Assembly (NCBI GenBank): GCA_003488145.1 | Contig: DNMQ01000433.1 | Coordinates: 1 to 11,169, forward strand | DNA: 11,169 nucleotides | Direction of reading: 5' to 3' | Origin: Pseudomonas sp. | GTDB lineage: Bacteria > Pseudomonadota > Gammaproteobacteria > Pseudomonadales > Pseudomonadaceae | In this document: in pieces, positions 1 through 6,821 of the stretch | Numbering within the stretch: the first letter of the stretch is position 1 | Layout: each line of letters starts with the position of its first letter | Program-made: the position numbers and the translations under genes | The notes under the pieces: model-generated | What the model was told of the DNA's origin: nothing | Database searches by the model: none | What the model saw: the letters and a program-made list of their open reading frames with translations, nothing else

Positions 1-6
1 GTTAGG

Positions 7-22
7 AGCAACAGCTGTGCCA
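7..22 (-). promoter_or_regulatory. Sigma-54 (-24/-12) promoter pointing out of the window
   Basis: Read on the minus strand this is TGGCACAGCTGTTGCT, matching the RpoN consensus TGGCACG-N4-TTGCW except at one flexible position. The invariant GG (21-20) and GC (9-8) are separated by exactly 10 bases. The expected transcription start lies a few bases beyond the left edge, so the regulated gene is not in the window. Position after fliK and known Pseudomonas gene order suggest the fliL-fliM-fliN operon, which is inference. Activation would need an enhancer-binding protein such as FleQ or FleR. Confidence 0.85.
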
Positions 23-147
23 ACGTCAATGCACGCCGGTACGGCGCAGCCTCGGGATCCAGGCAGTGCGCTCACAAGGTATCAGGAAAAGGATGGAGAT
101 AACGCCTGGATAGGCGACGCGAAAGCGATTGCAGCGACGGGCGGCGG

Positions 148-179
148 AAAACCGACGCGCACCTGAACGGCGGCGCCGG
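148..179 (-). terminator. Candidate Rho-independent terminator after fliK
   Basis: On the minus strand, about 20 bases after the fliK stop, a 7-bp stem can form: CCG plus GCGC pairing with GCGC plus CGG, with a 2-base bulge (155-156) and a 12-base loop (161-172). TTTT follows directly (151-148). The U-run is short, so termination may be partial. Its place between fliK and the outward sigma-54 promoter supports it. No folding energy was computed. Confidence 0.4.
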
Positions 180-201
180 ATTATCCCTCAAAGCGGATGG
201 C

Positions 202-1440
202 TCAGGCGTAGTAGTCGACGAGTCCGCGGTCACCGGCGGTACGACTGGAGGCGATTTCCGTCACGCCGAGCTCCACCTCATCGCCTGCCAGGTCGCCCTC
301 ACCCGACGCTCCACCCCGCGAGGAGCCACCATCGGCTCCGCCTTGCCAGCCACGCGCCAGCGACTGATCGGATACGTTCACGTCCATCAGGTTCATGCCT
401 TGCTGGGTGAACATTTCCCTTAGTCGCTGCATCTGCCCTTCCAGCGCGTCGCGCACTCCCGCATGCGGGCTGAGGAAGGTCACCTGCGCCTGATCCTTGG
501 TCAGGTCGATACGCACTTCCATACGACCGAGTTCAGCCGGATCGAGTTGGATTTCCGCCGACTTGAGATTCTGGCTGGACAGCCACATCACGCGGTCGAC
601 GACCGCCTCGCTCCAGCCGGACTGCTGCATCTGTACAGGTTGACCCGGCACCAGTTGCGGACGCTGCGATTGCTGCACCTGCTGAGCGATGGCCTGGCTC
701 AAGGGGTTGAGGCGTCCCGCAGCCAGTTCGCTGGCGCTGGCACGACTCTCCTTTGGCGCCTCCACGCTTTCCAGCAGGTCCTTGGTCAGCAATTCCACAT
801 CGAGCTCTTCGCCCTCACCCGCGTCCTGACTCGCCAGCAACGCGCTGGCAAAGCCATCGTCAGCCGAGGCCTTCGCCTGCGCATCGGTCAGCGGGTTCTG
901 CAATTGCTGCTGGGCCGTCTTCTGCATAGCTGCCGGGGTTTCGGTCAGCGTACGCATGCCGGCCAGTGTTGCTTCGTCCGCATCGACGGCCTCATCGCCG
1001 GCGATGCCGGCAGCGGCCGTCGGCAGCCCCGGAAGCAGGGAGACAGCATCGACCTCGGTTTCAGGCTGGGCTTCGGACTCCGCCACGAACTGCGTGCCAA
1101 GACCAAGCAGCAGCATTGGATCGAGCTCCGCCTCCGGAATGTCCTCAGCCGGCGTTTCGGGAGGCAAGGTATTGCCGCTTTCGGCAACCGCCGGCTTCTC
1201 GTCGGTGGTCGCCTCCGCCGTTTCCTGCTCGCGCTTGTCCTCGACCGGCTTGTCGCGGCTGGCCTCGTTGCGCACCGGGCGCTCGGCTGGTTTCGTCTGA
1301 CGCTCCTTGGCGTAGACATCGGAGAAGCTGGCGCTGCCGCTGTCTCGCCCTTCGCGCGGTGCTTCTGGCGCTTTGGCCGCCGCTTTGGGACGTGCGTCGA
1401 CGGATGGGGATCTAAGCAACAGGTCGGGGGAAACAGCCAT
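202..1440 (-). CDS. fliK: Flagellar hook-length control protein FliK
   Basis: 412 residues, close to the usual Pseudomonas FliK size. FliK is a secreted molecular ruler: it measures the growing hook and, through its C-terminal domain acting on FlhB, switches the export gate from rod/hook to filament substrates. The C-terminal Flg_hook domain is clear at about residues 275-365, with the hallmark LDPAELGRMEVRI (299-311) followed by a hydrophobic VTFLSPHAGVR stretch. Residues 1-270 are low-complexity and rich in Ala, Glu, Asp and Gln, as expected for the poorly conserved ruler part. The tail after residue 366 is Gly/Ser-rich. The ATG at 1440 is chosen because MAVSPDLLLR resembles other Pseudomonas FliK starts; the ribosome site is weak (CGGAA, about 8 bases upstream). 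It has its own sigma-54 promoter and is flanked by candidate terminators, so it is probably a monocistronic unit. The family is certain; the exact start slightly less so. Confidence 0.95.
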   Translation of the reverse strand: MAVSPDLLLRSPSVDARPKAAAKAPEAPREGRDSGSASFSDVYAKERQTKPAERPVRNEASRDKPVEDKREQETAEATTDEKPAVAESGNTLPPETPAEDIPEAELDPMLLLGLGTQFVAESEAQPETEVDAVSLLPGLPTAAAGIAGDEAVDADEATLAGMRTLTETPAAMQKTAQQQLQNPLTDAQAKASADDGFASALLASQDAGEGEELDVELLTKDLLESVEAPKESRASASELAAGRLNPLSQAIAQQVQQSQRPQLVPGQPVQMQQSGWSEAVVDRVMWLSSQNLKSAEIQLDPAELGRMEVRIDLTKDQAQVTFLSPHAGVRDALEGQMQRLREMFTQQGMNLMDVNVSDQSLARGWQGGADGGSSRGGASGEGDLAGDEVELGVTEIASSRTAGDRGLVDYYA

Positions 1441-1478
1441 GAGGTCATTCCGCTACGGATGGATCGTGGCGGAAGCAG

Positions 1479-1494
1479 AGCAAGTTCCGGGCCA
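1479..1494 (-). promoter_or_regulatory. Sigma-54 promoter of fliK
   Basis: Minus-strand TGGCCCGGAACTTGCT fits TGGCACG-N4-TTGCW with one mismatch. GG lies at 1493-1492 and GC at 1481-1480, 10 bases apart. The predicted transcript start near 1468 leaves a leader of about 28 bases before the fliK ATG. A perfect 6-bp inverted repeat with a 2-base centre (CGGCAT/ATGCCG, 1496-1509) abuts the -24 side. A role for that repeat is unproven. Confidence 0.85.
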
Positions 1495-1539
1495 GCGGCA
1501 TGAATGCCGGAAAAACGCCGGGGAAGCGCGCTGACATGA

Positions 1540-1592
1540 ACAGAAACGACGGCCCGGTGGCAGCGGCTCTGCTGTTAGAGGGCACCGGCGTC
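1540..1592 (-). terminator. Candidate terminator after hptB
   Basis: On the minus strand, 14 bases after the hptB stop, GACG-CCGGTG (1592-1583) can pair with CACCGG (1559-1554) and CGTC (1551-1548). This makes a 10-bp stem with a 2-base bulge (1553-1552). The 23-base loop can itself form a small stem. A moderately T-rich stretch, GTTTCTGTT, follows the stem. The loop is long and the T-run impure, so efficiency is doubtful, but it lies just before the fliK promoter, where a boundary makes sense. Confidence 0.4.
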
Positions 1593-1606
1593 AGAGATTT
1601 GGCCAC

Positions 1607-1957
1607 TCAGCCGTGGCGCTGGCGCTCGGCGCGGAACAGAATGCCGACGATGGCGAACTCCCGCTCGATGGATTCGATGAGCGCCGGGGCCTGGGCGAGG
1701 TTCTCCTCCCGAGCGGCACTCTCGAGCTCCTGGCAGAGGTCGGCCAGCAGTGTCGCGCCCATGTTGCTGCAGCTGCCTTTGAAGCTGTGCGCAGCACGCC
1801 GCAAGGTTTCAGACTGGTCGTCGAGACAGGCCTGGCGGAGCAGCCGAACGCGCTCCTCGGAGTCGGCAAGAAAGGTATCCAGCAGCGCCGGATACTCACT
1901 CTCCATCACGTCCTGCAGCGTGGTCAGCACGGCGCTGTCGAGATGAGCGTTGGACAC
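1607..1957 (-). CDS. hptB: Histidine phosphotransfer protein HptB
   Basis: 116 residues, a single Hpt domain. The phospho-accepting histidine is His57 in the motif AAHSFKGSCSNMG (55-67), the classic HxxKG pattern of an Hpt four-helix bundle. In P. aeruginosa HptB takes phosphate from hybrid sensors (PA1611, RetS, ErcS', SagS) and passes it to the receiver of HsbR, steering motility versus biofilm through HsbA, FlgM and the Rsm pathway. That role is inferred here from homology and from hsbR and hsbA lying directly upstream. The start is GTG at 1957, supported by AGGGG (1969-1965) 7 bases upstream. It follows hsbR after 28 bases, so it is probably co-transcribed. A candidate terminator follows. 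Confidence 0.92.
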   Translation of the reverse strand: MSNAHLDSAVLTTLQDVMESEYPALLDTFLADSEERVRLLRQACLDDQSETLRRAAHSFKGSCSNMGATLLADLCQELESAAREENLAQAPALIESIEREFAIVGILFRAERQRHG

Positions 1958-1964
1958 CGGTACA

Positions 1965-1969
1965 CCCCT
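1965..1969 (-). promoter_or_regulatory. Ribosome binding site of hptB
   Basis: Minus-strand AGGGG lies 7 bases before the GTG at 1957. It supports that non-ATG start; no in-frame ATG is available at a suitable distance. Confidence 0.6.
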
Positions 1970-1985
1970 GAATGAAAGCGGACGA

Positions 1986-3677
1986 TTATGCCTCAGCCTG
2001 CCAGATGAACTCCACGCTCAGCCCGCGCCCATCCGACTGCCAGTCGAATCGGTCGCTCAACTGGCGCACCAGATGCAAGCCGCGCCCACTGAAGCGGTCG
2101 CTGCCAAACTGCGCCTGCAACGCGCGCGACACGTCGAAGCCCGAGCCGCTGTCGCTGATGCCGATGCGCAGGCGCCCTCCATGCGGGGCGGTCTTGATGT
2201 TCAGCTGCAGATGCACATGACCGTCGACCAACGCCTGCAGGCGTTGTTGGCGTAAGTCGTAGTAATGCTTGAAACCGTCGGCATCACACTTGAGGCTCGA
2301 ATCGAGGCCGAGCACACCATGCTCCAGGGCATTGGAATAGAGCTCGCCCAATACGGTGTAGATCTCACCGACACGCGAGCGCAACTGATTGACCTGCAGC
2401 AGGATCTGCAGCAACGAAGGCAATGGATTGCCGCTGCGCAGGCTGTCGGCACGCAGCTCGAGCCGAATCGACCAGTCCATCGGCCGTGAGCGGTGCGCGG
2501 TGGCCGGGGCAATCGACGGCATCGTGATCACCTCCGGGCTGACTACGACCTCGACCAGGCTCAGATCGTCGTGCTGCTGGCCGTGGAAATCCAGCAGCGC
2601 CTGCTCGATCTCGTCGAACAGCCGTGCCGGATCGTCGTTGGCGTCCAGCACGGCGAGCAGGCGCTGCTCGCCGAACAGCTCGTCATTGGCATTGCGACTC
2701 TCGACCACGCCGTCGGACAGCAGCAACAGCCGGTCGCCGGGGGCCAAGGGGTAATGCTCGAACTTGTCGTCCAGCGCCGCCGGGGAGACGACACCAAGCG
2801 GCAGGTGACGGGATGCCAGGGCCGTGCGCCGGCCGGCCGCGCCGATCAGGTAACCGTCGGGCAAACCGCCGTTCCACACCCGCAGGCTGCCCTGTTTGGG
2901 ATCGATATCGAGCAGCGTCGCGCAGCAGAACATTTCCACCGGGAGGATCTGTTTGAGCTTGGCATTCATCTCTCGAAGGATGTCGGTGCTCGAATAGCCT
3001 TTCGCCGCCATCCCGTAAAAGGTTTCCGCCAGCGGCATGGCCCCGATCGCGGCGGGCAGCCCGTGGCCGGTGAAATCGCCGAGCAGGACAAACATCTGCC
3101 CCGCCGGGGCCTGCGCCGCCAGCAGCAGGTCGCCGTTGAACAGCGCCTGCGGCGACTGGCGGAAGCGGATGGTGGGCGCGCTCAGGCAACCAGCATGTGC
3201 GACTTTGTCGAAGATCGCCTTGGCGGCCCGATGTTCGTCGAGCAGCTGCTGATTGCGCCTGGCGATCAGGTCGCGCTGCTCGAGCACGGTCGCCTGCAGG
3301 CGGCGCAGACGATGCATGGCCTGAATCTTGGCTTCGAGAATGATCGGGTTGTAAGGCTTGGCGATGAAGTCGTCGCCGCCAGCCTCGAGGCAGCTGACCA
3401 GCGCTTCGTGCTCGGTCAGCGAGGTGAGAAAGATGATCGGGACCAGCTCATCGCCGGCCAGTTGCTTGATGCGCCGCGCCGCCTCGAAGCCATCCATTAC
3501 CGGCATCAGCGCGTCCATCAGCACCAGCTGCGGCCGCTCCTCCTGAAACAGCTCGACCGCCTCCTGCCCATCGGCTGCCGTCAGCACCCGGTGGCCCTGC
3601 TTGGCAACGATGGTGGAAAGCAGCATCCGATCGACCGGGCTGTCCTCGGCGATCAGGATCGACAGCCGCATGGGCAT
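1986..3677 (-). CDS. hsbR: HsbR-type response regulator: receiver, PP2C phosphatase and HATPase/anti-sigma kinase domains
   Basis: 563 residues in three modules. The receiver domain (about 1-120) has acidic residues E11/D12, phospho-acceptor Asp55 in LVLMDALMP, Thr85 and Lys107 (FIAKPYN). A helical linker (about 121-160) follows. The SpoIIE/PP2C-like Ser/Thr phosphatase domain (about 165-380) has metal-binding candidates D183 (NGD), D201 (GDFTGHG), D322 (LLSDGVVES) and D370/D371. The C-terminal GHKL/HATPase domain (about 400-560) has an N-box at E445-H453 (ELYSNALEH), a G1 motif SDSGSGF (508-514) and a G2 motif GRGLHLV (531-537). In P. aeruginosa, HsbR phosphorylated by HptB acts as phosphatase on HsbA, while the unphosphorylated form phosphorylates HsbA through the kinase domain. 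All key residues appear intact, so both activities are plausible. The ATG at 3677 is one base past the hsbA stop (TGAcATG) and has no clear ribosome site, which suggests translational coupling. A second in-frame ATG at 3671 is possible. Confidence 0.93.
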   Translation of the reverse strand: MPMRLSILIAEDSPVDRMLLSTIVAKQGHRVLTAADGQEAVELFQEERPQLVLMDALMPVMDGFEAARRIKQLAGDELVPIIFLTSLTEHEALVSCLEAGGDDFIAKPYNPIILEAKIQAMHRLRRLQATVLEQRDLIARRNQQLLDEHRAAKAIFDKVAHAGCLSAPTIRFRQSPQALFNGDLLLAAQAPAGQMFVLLGDFTGHGLPAAIGAMPLAETFYGMAAKGYSSTDILREMNAKLKQILPVEMFCCATLLDIDPKQGSLRVWNGGLPDGYLIGAAGRRTALASRHLPLGVVSPAALDDKFEHYPLAPGDRLLLLSDGVVESRNANDELFGEQRLLAVLDANDDPARLFDEIEQALLDFHGQQHDDLSLVEVVVSPEVITMPSIAPATAHRSRPMDWSIRLELRADSLRSGNPLPSLLQILLQVNQLRSRVGEIYTVLGELYSNALEHGVLGLDSSLKCDADGFKHYYDLRQQRLQALVDGHVHLQLNIKTAPHGGRLRIGISDSGSGFDVSRALQAQFGSDRFSGRGLHLVRQLSDRFDWQSDGRGLSVEFIWQAEA

Positions 3678-3678
3678 G

Positions 3679-3984
3679 TCAGGCGATCACGAATAATTGT
3701 TCGAAATTCGACACCGACAGGATCTTGCGCACGTCGCCATTGCAGTTGAGCAGACGGATGTCCGCCTCGTCGCCACCGGCGTGATCGCGCAACAAGAGCA
3801 GCATGCCCAGCGCCGAACTGTCCATGTAAGTGGTGCCTTGCAGATTGACCACATAACGCTGCGGATTCACGTCCTGACGTTGGTAAGCATCACGGAAGGC
3901 CTGATGCGCATTGAAGTCGAAGCGTCCGCTGATGGATATGGTCAACTCCTGGCCATCCGTCGAAGGCTGCGAGGTAATGGTCAT
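3679..3984 (-). CDS. hsbA: Anti-sigma factor antagonist HsbA (STAS domain)
   Basis: 101 residues, one STAS domain. The phosphorylatable serine lies in TYMDSSALGMLLLL, most likely Ser56 (D55-S56-S57), which agrees with my recollection of the Ser reported for P. aeruginosa HsbA. Unphosphorylated HsbA binds the anti-sigma factor FlgM and frees FliA (sigma-28); phosphorylated HsbA has been linked to the diguanylate cyclase HsbD. These roles are from the family, not visible here. The open frame extends upstream to 4080, but ATG 3984 is preferred. It has AGGAG (3995-3991) 6 bases upstream, gives the usual STAS start MTITSQPSTDG, and the extra 32 residues look like non-coding sequence. It is followed one base later by hsbR, its predicted kinase/phosphatase. 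Confidence 0.92.
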   Translation of the reverse strand: MTITSQPSTDGQELTISISGRFDFNAHQAFRDAYQRQDVNPQRYVVNLQGTTYMDSSALGMLLLLRDHAGGDEADIRLLNCNGDVRKILSVSNFEQLFVIA

Positions 3985-4221
3985 GTGGCACTCCTGATCC
4001 GGTACGTCTTGAAAGCGGCTTGCGAGCAGCCGTCGCGATAAGCGAAATGAACAGCCGTGTACCGGCTGAAAGGCGGCCATCCGGTTCTGAGACTTATCCT
4101 CGGAAGAGCCAGATGGCAGCTGAAACGAGCTGTTGGCGGTCGCCGCGCTGAAACGCGGTCAAGATTTATCATCCAAGCAGCGGTACGGCAAGCACGAATC
4201 CGGCCTGAGACCGTGGCTGGA
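3985..4221 (-). other. Intergenic region between fliJ and hsbA
   Basis: 237 bases without a convincing gene. On the minus strand there is a 6-bp hairpin CAGCCG-GTACA-CGGCTG (4068-4052) followed by TTCATTTC, a weak terminator candidate. A 5-bp hairpin CCGCG-TTTCAG-CGCGG (4158-4143) has no T-run. A possible sigma-70 box GATAAA with TTGCCG 15 bases upstream is too weak to call. No sigma-54 pattern was found. The region may hold the hsbA promoter, or the hsb genes may be read through from fliJ. Confidence 0.5.
3991..3995 (-). promoter_or_regulatory. Ribosome binding site deciding the hsbA start
   Basis: Minus-strand AGGAG lies 6 bases before the ATG at 3984. This selects the 101-residue HsbA over the longer open frame beginning at 4080. 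Confidence 0.8.
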
Positions 4222-4674
4222 TCACTGCTCACGCGTTCTCCCGGACAGCCGCTGGGCGTACTCGTCGAGCAACTTCTGCTCGCGCTTGTCCGCCGCGATC
4301 CGCGCCTCCTTCTGATAGCTTTCGACCAGCTTGCTCAGGCCTTCGACGCGCGCATGGCGCTGGTGCCACTGCTGGCGCAGCTTCTTCAGATTGTCGCGGT
4401 ACCAGTTGACGCTGCGCTGCTGCTGCCCGATGGCCGACTCCAGCTGCGACAGGAAGCGCTGGTAATTCATCAGCCACTGCCCCGAGACGCCCTGACTGCC
4501 CTGCTGCATCCATTGCTGCTGGTAGTCGCTGAAGTACTGCTCCAGCTCACCGAGCTTGGCCTCGGCCTGATTCAGCTGAGTCTGGCCCTGGCCCAGCAAC
4601 CGCGCGGCCTCCTGCTCGGCCTTTTCGGCCATCTCGATGACCGGCGCCAGGCGCGCCGCCCGACTGGCCGCCAT
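4222..4674 (-). CDS. fliJ: Flagellar export chaperone/ATPase stalk protein FliJ
   Basis: 150 residues, the normal size for FliJ. It is almost wholly helical and rich in Gln, Glu, Arg and Ala with heptad-like spacing, as expected for the antiparallel coiled coil that sits in the pore of the FliI hexamer and couples it to the export gate protein FlhA. The motif VSGQWLMNYQRFLSQLE (about 63-79) is typical of Pseudomonas FliJ. There is no signal peptide or membrane segment. The ATG at 4674 lies 3 bases after the fliI stop. A purine-rich stretch at the end of fliI (GCAGGGCGG) could serve as a ribosome site. It is the last gene of the fliE-J run, before a 237-base gap. Confidence 0.94.
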   Translation of the reverse strand: MAASRAARLAPVIEMAEKAEQEAARLLGQGQTQLNQAEAKLGELEQYFSDYQQQWMQQGSQGVSGQWLMNYQRFLSQLESAIGQQQRSVNWYRDNLKKLRQQWHQRHARVEGLSKLVESYQKEARIAADKREQKLLDEYAQRLSGRTREQ

Positions 4675-4677
4675 CGG

Positions 4678-6036
4678 TTAGCCGCCCTGCCGTGGATTGA
4701 ACACCGCTGCGAGTTGCGCGGCGCTGCGCGTCAGGTCCTCGCTTTCATCGAGGCCCTGGCGCAGGTAGCTCACCATCTCGGCCTGGCGCGCGATGGCCAT
4801 ATCCGTTTCCGGATCGCCACCTGGCACATAGGCGCCGACACTGATCAGGTCGCGGCTCTGCTGGTAGCGCGACCAGAGCTGCTTGAAACGCTGCGACGCA
4901 CGCACATGTTCGGCGCTCACCACCTGCGGCATGACTCGGCTGATGGAGGCTTCGATGTCGATAGCCGGATAGTGGCCTTCTTCGGCCAAACGGCGCGACA
5001 GCACGATGTGGCCGTCGAGTACACCGCGAGCGGCATCGGCGATCGGGTCCTGCTGGTCGTCACCCTCGGAGAGCACGGTGTAGAACGCCGTGATCGAGCC
5101 GCCGCCCTGCTCGGCATTACCGGCGCGCTCGACCAGACTCGGCAGCTTGGCGAACACCGAAGGCGGATAGCCCTTGGTCGCCGGCGGCTCGCCGATGGCC
5201 AGGGCGATCTCGCGCTGGGCCTGGGCATAGCGCGTCAGCGAGTCCATCAGCAGCAGCACGTTCTTGCCCTGATCGCGGAAGTACTCCGCAATACGCGTGC
5301 AGTACTGCGCGGCGCGTAGGCGCATCAGCGGCGCTTCGTCAGCCGGCGATGCCACCACCACGGAGCGCTTGATGCTTTCCTCGCCGAGGATGTTCTCGAT
5401 GAATTCCTTGACCTCTCGCCCCCGCTCGCCGATCAGGCCGACGACGATGATGTCGGCCTCGGTGAAGCGCGTCATCATGCCCAGCAGCACCGACTTGCCG
5501 ACACCGGTGCCGGCAAATAGGCCTAGGCGCTGACCGCGACCGACGGTCAGCAAGCCATTGATACTGCGGATGCCGACATCCAGCGGCTCGCTGATGGGGT
5601 GGCGCTTGAGCGGGTTGATAACGGGGCCGTCCATCGGCACCCAATCCTCCGCTCTCATGCCGCCCTTGCCGTCCAGTGCACGCCCTGCGCCATCCAGCAC
5701 GCGGCCGAGCATGGACATGCCCATGGGCAGCCGTCCGGTATTGACCAGCGGCACGACCCGCGCGCCCGGCGCGATGCCGGCAAGGCTGCCGACAGGCATC
5801 AGATACAGCTTGCCGCTGGAAAAGCCCATCACCTCGGCCTCGACCTCGGTGGGGTGATAACTGTCGTCGTTGATCACCAGGCAGCGACTGCCAACGGCTG
5901 CGCGCAGCCCTTCAGCCTCCAGCGTCAGACCGACCATGCGCAACAGGCGCCCTTCGAGCATGGGCTGGCTGGGCAGTTTGATCGCTTCGCCATAGGCTTC
6001 GAAACGCTTGGCGAAGCTGGTTCGCTCAAGGCGCAT
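4678..6036 (-). CDS. fliI: Flagellum-specific export ATPase FliI
   Basis: 452 residues, full length. FliI hydrolyses ATP as a hexamer at the base of the flagellar type III export apparatus, helping to unfold and load substrates with FliH and FliJ. It is homologous to the F1 beta subunit. Visible motifs are Walker [12 protein letters not shown] (172-182), the GERGREV segment carrying the catalytic glutamate (203-209), Walker B NVLLLMDS (259-266), and the type III ATPase block [17 protein letters not shown] (283-299). The N-terminal region (about 1-25) is the FliH-binding part. The ATG at 6036 overlaps the end of fliH by 11 bases and has no separate ribosome site, so translation is probably coupled. 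No defect is seen. Confidence 0.97.
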   Translation of the reverse strand: MRLERTSFAKRFEAYGEAIKLPSQPMLEGRLLRMVGLTLEAEGLRAAVGSRCLVINDDSYHPTEVEAEVMGFSSGKLYLMPVGSLAGIAPGARVVPLVNTGRLPMGMSMLGRVLDGAGRALDGKGGMRAEDWVPMDGPVINPLKRHPISEPLDVGIRSINGLLTVGRGQRLGLFAGTGVGKSVLLGMMTRFTEADIIVVGLIGERGREVKEFIENILGEESIKRSVVVASPADEAPLMRLRAAQYCTRIAEYFRDQGKNVLLLMDSLTRYAQAQREIALAIGEPPATKGYPPSVFAKLPSLVERAGNAEQGGGSITAFYTVLSEGDDQQDPIADAARGVLDGHIVLSRRLAEEGHYPAIDIEASISRVMPQVVSAEHVRASQRFKQLWSRYQQSRDLISVGAYVPGGDPETDMAIARQAEMVSYLRQGLDESEDLTRSAAQLAAVFNPRQGG

Positions 6037-6802
6037 CGGGCATGTCCAGATCGATGGTCAGATCGGCGGCAGGGGGACGGGTGGCATTCTCGCGCTGCTG
6101 TTCGAACAGTTGCTTGATGGCCTGGGTGAGACGCGTCTCGATGCTCGCATCGATGCGACTGTGCTCGGTTTCGATATGACAGCCACCAGGCAGCAGGCTG
6201 CTGTCCTCGAGAATTCGCCAGCTTTCCTCGTGCCGCTCGCGCAGCGCCTTGATCAGCTCGAAGTCCTGCGGATTGACGTGGATTCGCACATTGCTGGCGC
6301 CCATTGGCAGCAACTTCAGCGCCTCACGCAGCACCTGACGGATCTGGCTGGAATCGATCAGCAGATCACGCTGGATCACTTCGCGCGCCATGTGGCTGAC
6401 CAGGGTCGCCATGGCGTGCTCGATATTGCGATCCTGATCGGCAATCGGCTCGAGCAACTGCCCCATCAGCTGCTCGAGGTTTTCCAGCCGCGGCGCCAAC
6501 GCGGCCTCGGCCTCCTGCCGCGCCTTGAGCTGGCCGGCATGGAAACCATCTTTCTCGCCGGTGGCGAAACCTTCGTTGTATGCCTGCTGGCGGATCGCTT
6601 CGAGTTCGTCGAGCGTCAGCGGTTTGACTTCCTCGACCGGGACGTCCTCGCTTCGCGCCAGCTCTTCGGCGGGCTCTTCCACGACCCCTGCTGCCGGCAA
6701 CTCGTCTTCTTCGCCCTGCGGGTCGAAGCTGGGCAGCGACCAGCGATCGAACAGGCTGACGTCTTTCGCGCGTATGACGTCGCTGGGGTTGTCCTTGGCC
6801 AT
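6026..6802 (-). CDS. fliH: Flagellar assembly protein FliH (export ATPase regulator)
   Basis: 258 residues. FliH dimers bind the FliI N-terminus, restrain its ATPase activity and tether the complex to FliN on the C-ring. Near the N-terminus, [14 protein letters not shown] holds the conserved aromatic/hydrophobic segment expected for C-ring attachment. It is followed by an acidic Glu/Pro-rich stretch, then an Ala/Glu/Gln-rich helical region (about 90-140), and a C-terminal globular domain with [15 protein letters not shown] of the FliH/YscL family. The ATG at 6802 lies 19 bases after the fliG stop. The ribosome site is weak (AGGT about 13 bases upstream). The 3' end overlaps fliI by 11 bases. 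Confidence 0.95.
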   Translation of the reverse strand: MAKDNPSDVIRAKDVSLFDRWSLPSFDPQGEEDELPAAGVVEEPAEELARSEDVPVEEVKPLTLDELEAIRQQAYNEGFATGEKDGFHAGQLKARQEAEAALAPRLENLEQLMGQLLEPIADQDRNIEHAMATLVSHMAREVIQRDLLIDSSQIRQVLREALKLLPMGASNVRIHVNPQDFELIKALRERHEESWRILEDSSLLPGGCHIETEHSRIDASIETRLTQAIKQLFEQQRENATRPPAADLTIDLDMPDAP

Positions 6803-6821
6803 GTGTGGAATTCGTACCTGG

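Noticed and set aside
1955..1972. Shared CAGGGGTGT string before hptB and at the fliE frameshift site
   Set aside because: Nine bases only, in unrelated roles (a ribosome site versus codons). Taken as coincidence, not a repeat element.
3985..4080. Longer HsbA starting at 4080
   Set aside because: The extra 32 residues do not resemble a STAS N-terminus, and the strong AGGAG site belongs to the ATG at 3984.
4085..4125. FliA (sigma-28) promoter upstream of hsbA around GAGGATAA on the minus strand
   Set aside because: Only the GATAA part of the -10 fits, and no TAAA-like -35 lies about 15 bases upstream.
4155..4200. Sigma-70 promoter TTGCCG...GATAAA upstream of hsbA on the minus strand
   Set aside because: Both boxes match only 4 of 6 and the spacer is 15 bases. 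In a 237-base gap this is easily chance.
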